Shown here: positions 50,960 through 62,800 of the stretch, in pieces
How positions within the stretch are numbered: position 1 is the first letter of the stretch
Layout of the letters: the number at the start of each line of letters is the position of its first letter
Origin: Ciona savignyi
Lineage: Eukaryota > Chordata > Ascidiacea > Phlebobranchia > Cionidae
Assembly: GCA_000149265.1 (NCBI GenBank)
Contig: CH002575.1
Coordinates: 518,746 to 582,745, forward strand
DNA: 64,000 bases
Reading direction: 5' to 3'
Program-made: the position numbers and the translations under genes
Notes under the pieces: generated by a model
Database searches by the model: none
What the model saw: the letters and a program-made list of their open reading frames with translations, nothing else
Told to the model about the DNA's origin: nothing

Positions 50960-52030
50960 CGAAACTTTTAGTTATCGCTTGTAGAACCAAAATTTTCGTT
51001 TTTAGAAACGATAATTTTGGTTATCCTAGGATAGGATAGGACGCCGATAGGATATTCATGTTTATCCCCGTGAATGGGAAAACCTAGGGGGTTATTACAC
51101 GGGCAATCGTCAGATCACCTCACGCCCATCGTCGAGTTACCGGAGCTATTGCAGTGTGTTGTATATGATAGACACGTTCCTTCAATTTGGTAGAACCCAT
51201 TAATCCGCTGGGTTCAGGCAATGTCCGCAGAGTGCCTTGCCCAATGACACAACCGTCTAGCTGGCGACCAGTTTCGCACCTGCAACCTTTCGATTGAAAG
51301 GCGACGCATTTATCCGCTAGACCATCGGGCCGGATCCTTTTTCCAAGTTCTATGATAATATGATTAGTAAAGCTAAAGCACTACCCCACCAATTTCGAGT
51401 AAAAGAGATTGCGTGTGCAGGTAATAAATGTAGTTGAACCTTTTTTATTTAATATATTGTAATAAGTTCTTTTCATTTAAATAAAAAAATCTATAAACCT
51501 TCAACATTGAAAATAACACAATGGTTAGTACGTTTCACGGGCGGGAATAGAAATAAATGGGTTAAAGAGTGATTTAAATGTGTAGGCTACAACCGATAAA
51601 TATGGAAACATCTTGCAATAATCAATAAATATAATTTACATTAACATTAGAGAGAAATGTCAGGTATATTTACAAACTGTCATATAACTAACATTAAAAC
51701 GAAACTTTTCGTGATCGCTTTTAGAATCAAAATTTTCGTTTCTCGGCTAACAATTTTTGTTTCTAAAAACAAGTGTTTTTTAAAAAAAGTTTGGGTTATC
51801 ATTTTCCCAAGTTCTATGATTATATGATTAGTTAAGCTGACGCAATACCACAACAATTTTGAGTGAAAGATATTGCGTGTGCAGTTAATAAATATAGCTG
51901 GACCTTTGTAATAAATATATTGTATTAATTTAAGTGTATAAACCTACAATATTTAAAATAACTTACTGGTTAGTACTTTTCACGGGCGGAAATAAATGAG
52001 AGTATAGAGTGATTTAAATATTTGCAACCG
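50960..52030. repeat. Local tandem duplication
   Basis: 50960-51590 (without its SINE) and 51697-52030 share ordered blocks: AAAATTTTCGTTT, CCAAGTTCTATGAT, GATTGCGTGTGCAG against TATTGCGTGTGCAG, and TTTCACGGGCGG. A weaker third trace with TTTTCACGGGCGG is at 52490-52530. Not coding. Confidence 0.7.
51028..51333 (-). repeat. tRNA-derived SINE inserted in a duplicated segment
   Basis: Full family copy bounded by ATCCT at 51023-51027 and 51334-51338. The second copy of the surrounding duplication lacks it, so the insertion postdates the duplication. Confidence 0.88.
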
Positions 52031-52530
52031 TTTACGTTTCTAATAACAAAAATTGTGTTTTCTAAATTTGTGTTAAGTTTACTTGGCTTATTTTTTTTGT
52101 TCCATTTATTTAAATAAAAAGAAAATTGTTGGGCATCAGGAGAATCATAACGCTCAGGTGTGGTAGACTATAACAACCGAGCTTTTTGGGGGAAAAAAGT
52201 ATAGCAGCATACGACTCGAACTTTAAGGGCAACATCGGCAAAGAAGTTTTAACCACGATATATATAAACGGCAGTTAGATTTTTTATAATCTCAGAAACG
52301 GATGCATTAGCCTCGAATTATCGGCAGCACGTTGGCCAAGAGATTACGATTTGTGCTGGAAGGAAATCCTTTTGTGACCGTGTGGTACACAGTAGGCTTT
52401 ACACGACGTCCCAGATTTATTTGAATTAAAACCACTTAATTTCATTGCAAATCGCTACAATTTAAAAAAACCTACAATAATCAACATAGGCCTACCACCT
52501 CGACCAGTAGTTTTCACGGGCGGGTAAGTC

Positions 52531-54287
52531 AATCAAATGAATCTAAATTCTACAAAAAAAGGAATAAACTGTAGGGGAGGGCCGGGGCAAAAGCCGAACA
52601 TTTGACCGGATAACTGACCTATTATCACTATTAGCGCACAAACACGCAGCCGAATAGTTGTTGTTTTCATGGTTTCGATTTGAACGAAAAAGAACGGAAT
52701 GCGAGCTGATGAAAAAACACGGTACTTGTATTGCGCGTAGTTATTTTTGATTGTGAAAGGCCCCTATTCACTTTTTTGACTAGGTGTAGTGTTTGCATAA
52801 ACTCGCTATTGATAGACCGAATCAACAGTTTTCATCCTTTAATTCGCCTTTGAGTCGTCGCCCAAGAATTCCCCTTACGCGTTGGTGACAACGACGCGAG
52901 ATAATTACGCATTTAGCTCTTTAAATAAAAATAAACTTATAAACCCAAGACATTCTGTATTGAGTATTTTTCGCTGACGCAATTTAAACGAGGAAACCTG
53001 AATGAAAGTAGATAAAACGACGCGATATTGGTGAGATGCGTCACTTTCATGATCGCGTAAATAGGCCAGATAGCGGAATGCTGACATTTACCAATAAAAT
53101 ATAATATTAAATTTAGTTTTACTTTTTAATCCATTATCTTCCATTTGTTTTGATTGTATTTGCATATGATCGTCTTTTTTGAATCTTTTTTCGCGTCCGT
53201 TTTCACTTATTGAAAATCCATTTCACTTTTCAATGTGGAAGTGCTTTATTAGCAACTTGGTAATATTTTGTAATAAGTATTCTTGATTGAAGGAAAAAAA
53301 CAATAAATAAACGATATTTGAGAATTTTTCATTAGCATCTGAGATAGTCGTAGACTCGTATAATATTTCCGGATAATCTACGTCTAGGCCAAGTTGCTTT
53401 AATTCACCATATGATATCAACTTGATACAAACGTTAAAATTGAAATTGATTTTGATTTTAAACATATAAATTTTGTCAAATGTAACTGCAACACAAGTTA
53501 CGCAATAAATAAGCGATCGCTTAGTAACCAAAATAATTCGCGGCATAAACCGAATAAAGATGAAGAATGCGACAAAACGCAGCATTATTAAATAATGTTG
53601 TTTGCAAGTTTTGCCTTTCTTATCAAATAAGATAAAACTTAGCTAGTAGAAAGTTGTAGTTTATCGTATTACTTAAAAAGCATAGTTTGTGATATGCACG
53701 TCCATTTGGCGAAAGATTATAATAAAACTTGCTTTAATGGTTGCAAAATAAAACGTCGGTTAGGTGTCGGCAATATAAGTGAACACAACAAATTACTACT
53801 TTCAAAGCGTTTTCTGTCTTTTTTATAAATTCGTTCGAATCACGGCGGCCACGAATAGCATCAGAGAACAGCTGGTTATCTGTTTATTAAGGATCGTGGG
53901 CCTTGGCGCGGTCAGAAGAGAAAAATGGCCAGAAGAGAAAAAGGTGTCACATGTTCAAATGAAAAGTAATTTTTTATCTCTAATTATTAACGTTTAAATT
54001 TACAAGATTCTGTTCCTTTTTAGACAATCGAGATATTTAACCACGCTTCGTACGCATTGCGATACCAACCTTAAGTCGGCCTGAATGACAACAAGATATG
54101 GTTGTATAGCGCGCTAAGCGCCCCTTTCTTTTATCAGCCACAGTATTCGGCCATTATCCGCCGGACCGGATAATTTTTATTTCGTCCCATCACGAAGCGC
54201 TGGTGCACCAAACAGACAAGACTTGTTAGAAACGACCATTCTGAAGATGAGTAGGTAGTGACCCTACTGAGATTGGAAAACCTCTTT
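52531..54287. other. No supported gene
   Basis: It contains GTAGGGGAGGGCCGGGGCAA at 52571, related to GTAGGGGAAAATGGGG at 50426, probably ends of a dispersed element. A 120-aa minus-strand ORF (53223-53585) with a hydrophobic start has no recognised domain and may be chance. Confidence 0.35.
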
Positions 54288-54392
54288 TTAGATAAATCGG
54301 CAAAAAAAGGTGACGATTTAGCTAAATCGGCAGACAAGTTGACGATTAGCTAAATCGGCAGAAAAGTTGACGATTTAGCTAAATCGCCCAAC
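54288..54392 (+). repeat. Tandem 30-bp repeat with palindromic units
   Basis: Three to four copies of a unit like AAATCGGCAGAAAAGTTGACG, each joined by GATTTAGCTAAATC, which is a perfect palindrome. Confidence 0.8.
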
Positions 54393-54675
54393 GGTGCAAT
54401 TACCAAGGGACGAGGGTCAACCTTTATAAAAAAAAAACTGTCAAACGTTGCAGGGCCCATAATGATTGGTAAATAAAAAAAATGCAAACGTTATTTTAAA
54501 TTTGAACAATATATCTTGTTTAGACGAAGATACAAAACACAGCTGTCGAATTTGGCACAATGTCTGATCGTAAATTGGAAATAACTTCAATTTGACGTAT
54601 AATTTGTATTTAAAAACCACGGGCAGAAACTCTCAGTAATTATAACACAGTGGGAAGAGGGTTTTGAATATTCAG

Positions 54676-54970
54676 TCCGGCCCGTTGGTCTAACGGTTAA
54701 GTGCGTCGCCTTTCAATCGAAAGGTTGAAGGTGCGAAACTGGTCGCTAGCTAGTCGGTTGTGTCCTTGGGCAAGGCACTTTACGGACATTGCCTGTACCC
54801 AGCGGATTAATGGGTTCTATTAAATTGAAGGAACGTGTCTATCATATACAACGCACTGCAATAGCTCCGGTAACCCGACGATGGGCGCGAGGTGATCTGA
54901 AGATTGCCCGTGTGTTAACCCCCTTGGTTTTCCCATCCACGGGGATAAAGATGATTATCCTATTCTATCC
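54676..54970 (+). repeat. tRNA-derived SINE, full length
   Basis: The head TCCGGCCCGTTGGTCTAACG begins at 54676. The body is intact and the tail is CCTATTCTATCC. Very similar to the copy at 46021. Confidence 0.9.
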
Positions 54971-55137
54971 AGTCGTTTCGGGATTATAGCTATCCGCGGT
55001 TATTGTATTTAAACTATATTTCAAATTAAAAGTATTTATAAGGGCTATAAAATATCCCAAGGAATTGTATGCGAACACTAACTAAATGTTGACCTGAATA
55101 AGCAAGCATCTTTCATTGTAAGATTTGTAACTCCCAA

Positions 55138-55400
55138 CGACGGATTATGAATATTCCGACGCTAGTACCCTGCGTTCACTGTAAATAAACTATGCAACAA
55201 GTTGTTATATAATATTCATATTGGGCATTAAAATTATACATTTAAAAAAATCACTAGTCGAAAGAGCATGGTATAATTAGAAAATGTTGCAATTTTAAAA
55301 ACTGTATTAACTCGTAAATTTTTTAACCTTTCGTTTCCGTCTTCTGTCGTTCCGCGTGTTATATTTATCTAGGTAAAATATCTTTGATCAATTTATTTTT
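55138..55400 (+). repeat. Dispersed repeat, copy 2 of 2
   Basis: Same block order as 8157-8490. It ends immediately before the candidate coding exon at 55433, so it may lie in that gene's promoter or 5' UTR. Confidence 0.55.
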
Positions 55401-55432
55401 GTAACATTTACTTGCAAGTAAGTGATTTTACA

Positions 55433-55539
55433 ATGGGTGGAGCTACAGCTGCAGATTTTTTGCATGAATTGTATTCGTCGAGTGCACTTGAGGATGTAGC
55501 AGAAGAACTAAAGCAGATTGAAAGTTTATATTCCAAAAA
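55433..55539 (+). CDS. Likely first coding exon of an unidentified gene
   Basis: ACAATGG start context, then 35 codons reading MGGATAADFLHELYSSSALE followed by an acidic, helical-looking DVAEELKQIESLY, then a consensus AA|GTAAGTAAA donor. I do not recognise the family. EELKQIESLY is reminiscent of RWD-domain starts but is too short to call. No second exon was found before the LINE at 57027; the gene may continue beyond the LINE or past the window. Confidence 0.5.
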
Positions 55540-55730
55540 GTAAGTAAATTTAATAGGTCACAACTTTAAATACTATCAGGTAGAGCAACTATATGGACCA
55601 CACTGTATTAATCTACTCCCTTTCTGTAAATATTTGTTTTTTAAACAAGGAATGAAATGGGATCACACTTGTTTTTTTATAGATCTATGGGGTTTTGCAT
55701 AAATTGGTAGATTCTTTCGGTACCGGTACC

Positions 55731-55953
55731 TCTAAATACTATAGGACCGCTTGGATCGCATGGAGCACTTAAATCGCTTGGATCGCTTACTATACGATCT
55801 CGTAATTGCGAGTAAAGCCATGATATAAATGTTAGGCGTTGGGGTTAAACGTTACGTTCTGGGATTGAGATTAGTGTTTGGAACAGGGTTAGAATTACTT
55901 TCCATAGCAATCTAAGTGATCCACCGATCTAAGCGGTCCTGTAGTATTTAGAG
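55731..55953. mobile_element. Hairpin MITE
   Basis: TCTAAATACTATAGGACCGC at the left recurs as the reverse complement at the right (GCGGTCCTGTAGTATTTAGA), with about 45-bp inverted ends. The centre (GTTAAACGTTACG, GAGATTAGTGTTTGG, GGGTTAGAATTA) resembles the centre of the element at 12776-13024. Confidence 0.75.
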
Positions 55954-56457
55954 GCAGCCGATTCTTCTGCCGCTGTCTGTACTCATTTGACTCTTGAAGA
56001 AATCTCTTATGACTTTTGAAGAAAATAAATTAAAAATTTAATTAAGATTGCGTGAAGACAATGACTGAACAAAATACAGAATCTTTAGCCCGACAAGTCG
56101 CGGCTTTAATGAAAAGTTATATTGGTCGTTTTAACATAAATTTGCAAATCTACGTTTTGTAATATTCAAATAATCTAAAGAACCTATCAATATTTATTAT
56201 CGGGTCTAATAGGTTATTATAATTCTGTTTATATATGCGATGTTTAATAGTTTTTACTTTGGTTTTAATATGTAATATTAAGTTAAAAATCAAACAATCA
56301 GCGTGTGAATGGTTACGTATATTACTTTGACAATCAAACAATCGACGTGTGAATAGTGTTATGTATAATTGAAGTTTAGTAACCTTTTCAAAAAATAATG
56401 AACTATGTTATATAGGTTGCGATTTTTATTATTCTGTGCTACAAATTATTTTTTTAC

Positions 56458-56523
56458 ACAAAACACATTGTAAAAAATACCGTAGGTATACACTAAACAC
56501 ATTGTAAAAAATACTGTAGGTAT
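56458..56523 (+). repeat. Short tandem duplication
   Basis: A unit of about 35 bp containing AACACATTGTAAAAAATAC and GTAGGTAT occurs twice in a row. The rest of 55954-57026 shows nothing I can annotate. Confidence 0.75.
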
Positions 56524-57114
56524 GAGTGGTATGCCACCCCGGGAATCAACGCCAGTAGTGGCAAGTATAGTATGTTTTGTATGTTGCCACCCAGCATTTT
56601 TTTACTGGGTTGGCATGCCATCCCTGATATTGATGTCAGTGCCTATATACACATAGGCAAGATTAAACAGAAAATTCACTCATAAAAGTTTTGCTGATAA
56701 AACAAGAAATGGGCAAGAACTCTTATTTATGTACCACAATTATATTATTGGGCATATCTTGCCAGTGTGACGTAACATAACAACGAAAAACACATTACCA
56801 TAAATGTCAGTTGTCGTCTAAAAATAGCAGTACAGAACAGGGGAAGTTTATACAATTTAATTACAAATTTTATTTCATAATTAAATAAAGCTTCTATTGG
56901 ATGTGTTTTACTAGGTTTATACTCATTTAGCGTTCGCGTTTATTACTGCGGTGATCATGATTCTTTTTTTTCAAAATAACCAAAATATCGCTATGGAATC
57001 ATAATCGCGACTGGCACAGCACTACATTACATTACATTAATATGGGCGGGTCCACAGTAGCAACCGGGACCAGGAATTTAGGCCATGGAAGGCCCATTAC
57101 TCCAGCGCCCCGGG

Positions 57115-58355
57115 CTAGCATGGATCCGGGATATAGCGGTCAAGTCTGCCAGTGTCCTGAAGGAAACTGACTAAATGCTTGACCGGAATAGATGCGAGAT
57201 CATCAGATTTAAAAACTCCAAAATTCCTCCATCTGGTTACAGCAAATGCTGGACAATGGCCAACATAGTGTAAAGGGGTCTCGTCTTCTTCTTGGCAGAA
57301 GGGACAGGTTGCACATGCCGTGCGCATGAGGATGGATTGGTGCTTTGCCAAATTAGCATGACCAGTGATAATCTGAAGAACATATCGTAACTGTCTCCGC
57401 CGCAGCCGGAGAAGTTCCCTGGACAGGGATAGGCCTTGTCCAAGATACTCCTTCGTCTGACGACAGCCACAGTGTTGTCTCCATGTTTTCGGCTCATCCA
57501 CGCCTCCAATTCTGTTCTGACAGAGCAGACAGGAATACAGAGGGATGGTTCTGGACCGATGAAGGCAGTGCTGGATGCGTCACGAGCCAGCTCGTCAGCT
57601 TGATCATTGCCATCAAAGTTTGAGTGGCCTGGAATCCAGCAAAGTTCCACAAGATTAAGCCCTCCAAGATTGTGAAGAAGGTACCATGTCTCTCGCAGCA
57701 AGGGGCTATGTATCTTCAAGCTCATAAGAGCTTTCAGAGCAGCCTGACTATCACTGTGAATGGTGATGGACATTTTTGCAGTGTTCCAAGACTGCAGAAT
57801 CCTTGCAGCATGATTTATTGCAAGAATCTCTGTCTGAAAAACTGAGGGGAAGCTTCCAAGTGGAAAGCTGAATTTGTAATCAAACTTGGTGGATTGAATA
57901 AGTACTCCAGCACCAGTCGATCCATCTAGTCGTGACCCATCAGTGTAACAGACAAGCTGTGATGGGTCAGATGGTCGTACAGGTGGAGTGATGTTGTCAT
58001 GGTCGCTGATCTGAATCGCGAAGTGGCATTCCAGATGGAGAGTGCAGGAACTGCAATCCACTGGCAATGAGAGAAGATGGATATCTTCCATTGCTTGGTT
58101 GCAGATGTCAATATGACTTTTCTTGTGCCACACTAAGTAACCAGTCCCCTTCCAGTGGCCTAAAAATCTCAGGCGGTGTGCCGTTTTAATGGCTGTGCCC
58201 TGGAGGTACAGGTGCAGCGGAGGGAGGTTAAGTAGCATCTCCATTGCCCTTGTGGGGGTGCCTTTAAAGGCGCCAGTGATGCATAGGCAGGCCAACCTTT
58301 GAACCTTGCGCAAGTTGTCCTGTATATTGCGCTGGTATGTTGCGCTGACTGACAC
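57115..58355 (-). pseudogene. LINE RNase H domain and C-terminal Cys/His tail
   Basis: RNase H motifs are clear: LVCYTDGSRLDGSTGAG, TEILAINHA, IHSDSQAALKAL and WIPGHSNFDGNDQADELA. These carry the usual Asp, Glu, Asp, Asp set. The tail, in another frame (57115-57501), has CPFCQEEDETPLHYVGHCPAF, a CCHC-like motif common at the C-terminus of I-type elements. The frame switch is near 57430-57500. Confidence 0.88.
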
Positions 58356-59496
58356 TAATGAAGCATAGGTCAGGATAGGTCGGATAATCCTGACAGTAGA
58401 GCCACATCATTATTTTTGGCTGTAGCCCCCATGTAGGGCCAACTGCTCTACGGCATTGTGCTAGAGCAGCAGTTGCCTTCTTGATACGACTTGAATGGTG
58501 ATTCTTCCAAGACAGCTTGTTGTCCAGGATGACACCAAGATACTTAGCTTCCTTTGATAGGCTAAGCTGGATATTGTGGAGAAAAATTGGTCTTAAAGAC
58601 CATTTTCTCCTTCTTGTGAACATTACCACCACTGTCTTTGCCGGGGCAAAGCGAAGGTGGTTGTTTATTGCCCATTTCTCCAGACGATTAAGGGTTGATT
58701 GGGCAATCGTCCCAATCGTTGATGGGTCTGGGCCAGATATAATGACGCTCAAGTCATCAGCATATGCTTGCACAAGTGCAGCCTCTTGGCTAGTGAATTG
58801 GCGTAGTAGAGTGTCCACCAGGAGGTTCCATAACAAGGGGGATAGGATTCCCCCTTGTGGACAACCTTTTTTGACCTGTTTTTTCTCTGTACAGCCATGC
58901 AGTTCTGCTGTGGCTGTTCGGTGTTTAAGCATGTAACTTATCCACCGGATAACTGTCTCATTAACATGATACTTTCGCAAAGGAACTATCATGGAATCGA
59001 AAGTGGCATTAGAGAAGGCTCCTTCAATATCCAGAAATACTCCAAGTGCATATTGGTTATGAAAGACCGCCTTCTCCAGTTTGATGATCATATTATGGAG
59101 GGCATCTTCGGTAGAAAATCCCGCTCTATATGCATATTGGTTGGGGTGTAGGGGGGATTGTCCAATAGGTCCCTCCTGCAGATACCAAAGTATAAGTCTC
59201 TCGAAGCCCTTCATCACGAATGACATGAGACTCAGGGGTCGATAGGCTTTTGCCATTGAGTAGTCTTCCTTCCCTGGTTTGGGTGGGAAAACCACTCTCG
59301 CGACCAGCCATCTTTGTGGGATAAAACCCAACAGGAGAGATGCTTTAAAGATCTGGATAAGAAGGGGGCACAGGATTTCCAATCCTTTTTGAATAAGTGT
59401 TGGATAGATTCCATCAGGCCCTGGGCTTTTAAAAGGCTTAAATGATGTATAAGCAGCTTTAATTCTTTCAGCTGTGATGATGTTGTTGACTAGCAC
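58264..59496 (-). pseudogene. LINE reverse transcriptase domain
   Basis: RT motifs appear in order: KSPGPDGIYP, VVFPPKPGKEDY then YRPLSL, GVFLDIEGAFSNA, GCPQGGILSPLLWNLLVD, AYADDLSVI (catalytic YADD), and the thumb stretch LSKEAKYLGVILDNKLSWKN. The frame ends near 58264 and passes to the RNase H frame, which overlaps it by about 90 bp, so a frame change lies near 58300-58400. Confidence 0.9.
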
Positions 59497-59915
59497 TTCA
59501 TCGCTAGCTTGAATTGAGGACCATTGTTTAACGTGGTTAGTAGATGATCCTTGATTATTTACGTTCTCTGGGAAGTGTGCGTCCAGTAGAACGTGTAAGG
59601 TTTCAGATGGAGTGCTGGTGAAATCACCATTTGATTTCCGTAGAGATCCAATCTAAAGAGAGCGATGCTTCTTGAGGATTCGATGAAGCCGTGCCATTGC
59701 TGGCAAGGTGTTTACCTCCTCACACAGTTTGCGCCAAGACGCCCGTTTTCTGGAGCGAATTGCAATTTTGTAAGCTCAGGTGCTTGCCTTCGACTCATCC
59801 CATGCGGCAGGAGTCTTAAGCTTAAGAGCTTTCAGGTGGGAGCGTCTCGCACAGCGACGAAGAAGTGTGAGTTCTGCGCACCACCAGGAAGGAGTGTCAT
59901 TTGATGTTCTTTTGA

Positions 59916-60785
59916 TCAGGCGACACGATTGGCTGTTTCGACAGCTTTCGCCAGCATGTCGACCTCCTTAGCAGTTTTTGGAGGTGCAGCTGGAATTGCC
60001 TCACACAGGAGAGTTAGTTCTTGCAGGTAGAGCATCCAGTCAGTTTTGCGAACATTCCTGTGATGCGATGGAGTGGTCTTACAAAGGTTGTTCACCCTGA
60101 AAGTTATTAATTGGTGGTCGGACAAAGAAGCTTCTTTGCTGACCTTCCAGTCAGACACCTTTGAAAGCAGATTGGCAGAGCACAGAGTGAGATCGAGAAC
60201 CTCAGCTCTGTTTCTGGTGACAAAGGTCGGGGAGTTGCCAGTATTGCATACTGACAGCCTTGTGCTCATTATATACTCCATAAGGGCATGCCCCCGACTA
60301 TTGCAGTCAGTGCTTCCCCAGTAGTAATGGTGAGCGTTTGCATCTGTCCCAATGAGCAGACGAAGGTTTGATTGTTCACAATGGGTGACAAGTTCTCGCA
60401 TCTTGTGCGGTGGTGGTTCCGTGGGGTCATCACCAGCCATGTAAACAGAACAGAAAACAACAGGGTTTTTGCTGTTAGTGTTGTCTGCAATTGCAATTGT
60501 GCAGGTGTCTCTATCCATGAATTGGAGTAGAGGCCACGCCACCAGATTCTTTGCAGACAGGATGCAAGCACGTGGCTTGCTTGAATTAGGATCAGAAAAG
60601 CAGCAAGCATTCTGAGGAACAAAGGCCACTTTTCCTCGCTTACAGTATGGTTCCTGTATGAGGGCAAGTGGTGTTTGCCCCATTGTTTGGAACCGACCCA
60701 TTAATTGTTGGGCGGCTGCTATACAATGGTGCAAGTTGATCTGGCAAAGAACAAGGTCCTTGCTAGTCTTTTTCAGAGCCTCCAT
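59916..60785 (-). pseudogene. LINE apurinic-type endonuclease domain
   Basis: The domain that nicks target DNA. Visible motifs in order: VLCQINLHHC, LIQEPYCKRG, VFCSVYMAG, LLIGTDANAHHYYWG, PTFVTRNRAEVLDLTLCS and SLSDHQLI. Key Asn, Glu, Asp/Asn and terminal Ser-Asp-His positions are present. The frame fails after NRVA at 59916. The stretch 59497-59915, linking to the reverse transcriptase, has stops in the continuing frames. Confidence 0.85.
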
Positions 60786-60789
60786 CACA

Positions 60790-61967
60790 CACTAGTGTTT
60801 AAGAGACTCTGAGTGGGTAGTGGCTTCCACGGACCGGTTTCCCACAAAAGTGAGAAGACCTGCCATGTAGTGAGGGCTGAAGTCCATCTTGCGTAGATCT
60901 TCAATCGCAGACATCTCCACACCTACACGTAGGTGTGTGCCTTCTTCCGTCACTTCGCCGACGTACCCACGGACGTGGAACTTCTTAATCGGAAGTTCCT
61001 GGAACCCGAGAAGACGAATAAACCGTTCCGGGGTTTGTTCGAACCTTCGGGTCAGAGACCCAGACAGTATAGACCCGTTCGTTAAAACGATCTTCGGGCC
61101 CATTTGCTGTATAGCCAATGTTCTTACCTGGCATTGGTGGTAAACCACGGATAAACCTCCTGAAGGCCGCCAGTGATGCTGCATCCATACAGGTGACCTT
61201 CATGGTACCTGACTTTAGCAGCACAAGCCCTTTGGCCTTTATAAGAGGAAGTGTACCGTCCAACATGGAGTCTGCCATAGCACTCTCGATGTAGCGGATA
61301 TCAGCCTGGACAAGACTTTCTGACCCGCTAGCGGGTAAAACATCAAGTCTAAGACTGCTGTTTGCCGCATCTGCATATGACGTAGCTCGTGTGGACGACT
61401 CAGATGGACCACGGGGCTTTTTTGTGGCCGGATAGGGGTGGTGGAAAAAGAAGTTTTACTCTGCCTTTTCCGTTTAGCGGACCCGCTGGCGCTCACTTTG
61501 CCATCCCCATAGGGGGCAGCTGTGGGCACTGCAAAGGTGTTGCTGGGGCCGGGACGATTGCAGAGATTATCATTGGCTTTTTCGGGCTCGTTTCCGAGCC
61601 TTCTGCCGCCGATTTTTCTCTCTTCTGTGCTCTGCCTTGGAAGTTGCTGGCTCACAGGCTTCTCGTGTTCGCCGAATGGGAGTTTGCTTCACCACTGTCT
61701 GACAAGTCAGACAGCTCCGCTTGCTCCAGCGTTAGATTTGAGAGCTTGTGCGCCAGTGGAGATGTCACCGAAGTGACAGCGGAAACCCCATCGCTATCGC
61801 TGAAGAAAGCTTGGGGTGCCGCAGAGGTTGTAGGGGGTGACGCCGCAGAGCATTGAATGCTCGCATTGTCTGGGTTTGCCTCCGGTTTGTCGGCCAACCT
61901 CGATAAAGAGGTGGAGGACAAACCATCATCAGCGGGTTGTTTTTCGTGATTTTTTTTCTGTTCCATG
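60790..61967 (-). pseudogene. LINE ORF1 region, frame-broken
   Basis: It starts at an ATG (MEQKKNHEKQPADDG) near 61967. The N-terminal part is Ser/Ala-rich and low in complexity. It continues through two other frames, 61655-61239 and 61278-60792, which include a segment reading KGLVLLKSGTMKVTCMD. ORF1 products bind element RNA. I see no intact CCHC knuckle. At least two frame changes disrupt it. Confidence 0.65.
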
Positions 61968-62717
61968 CTATACAATAGGGTTTTTGCCCCCTCTAGGGTC
62001 CGACTTACGTTCTCGGCACGGCCGAGGCAACAAGGCCAGGCAAAACGCCCTCCCGCAGTTTCGGCTCTCCGTAGGACCCCAACCAGCTTTCAACAGCTCC
62101 CGCCGACCCTCGTACACAGATGGGGAATCAGCCCACTGAGACTCAGTCCATTGATATGTCTACGACTGGACTTGATCCTCGCACTCTCGCAAGGGTTTAC
62201 CCCCTAGTAGCCGAGGCGCTACTCTCGGTACCGCGGTGCTCCTAGTGCGCCAACCCCCAAAGTACCGTGTTGGAGTTACACCACTTATCTGAAGTGGAGT
62301 AATCCTCAAGCACCAGGTGGCCTTTGCAGTTCGGAAGCCGCATAAACTGGCCAGGGCTAGAACCAGGTTATCCCTGCCGTGGGTGGGGTCGAGAAATTCC
62401 CCTTTCACATACCATTACAGTAGCTTAACGGTAACCCGAAAGTGGATTGCAGCTTTGTCAGTTCCTCACCTTCGACCTTACCACCATGGGTGACCCTGCC
62501 AGGGGTAGAAAATTCCACCCCCGATGGCATTGCTCTTGGGTTCATTGGAAACTCAAACCCCCCTACCACGTTAAGGTGGCAATCCATAGGGGGGAAATCC
62601 ATCCATAGGGGGGGTGGCACAGCACTAATATTGTTTTACATTTGAATAAAAGCCATTGACAAGTTGATTGTTTGTTTGTTTGATTTTCTTATGTAATAAT
62701 GCAGTCCTCGAAATTCG

Positions 62718-62800
62718 CCACGGCAAAAGGCAATTGCCGTGGGGTTTGCCGTGGACTTTTGCCAAATTAACAAAAGTCCACGGCAAAAAAAATGCCGTGG
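62718..62800. repeat. Strong inverted repeat
   Basis: CCACGGCAA...TTGCCGTGG and GCCGTGGACTTTTG...CAAAAGTCCACGGC nest within 83 bp, with a loop of about 9 bp (CCAAATTAA). It could fold as a long hairpin. No ORF. Confidence 0.85.

Larger units (their letters stand above)
57027..62612 (-). mobile_element. Near full-length I-type LINE with target-site duplication
   Basis: A 5.6-kb non-LTR retrotransposon encoding, 5' to 3', an ORF1 region, AP endonuclease, reverse transcriptase and RNase H. TGGCACAGCACTA occurs on both sides (about 57014-57026 and 62613-62625), the expected target-site duplication. The 3' tail is a (TAATG)n microsatellite. The 5' UTR, about 61968-62612, is GC-rich against AT-rich surroundings. 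Several frame breaks make this copy inactive. The domain order fits the I/Loa group. The insertion could lie in an intron of the gene starting at 55433. Confidence 0.85.

Noticed and set aside
52905..53087. Possible first exon MSAFRYLAYLRDHES on the minus strand
   Set aside because: It has an ATG and a weak GTTTCC donor only. No downstream exon or recognisable family.
53223..53585. 120-residue minus-strand ORF
   Set aside because: It has an ATG and a hydrophobic start but no domain, no neighbouring exons and AT-biased composition. Noted only in the regional entry.
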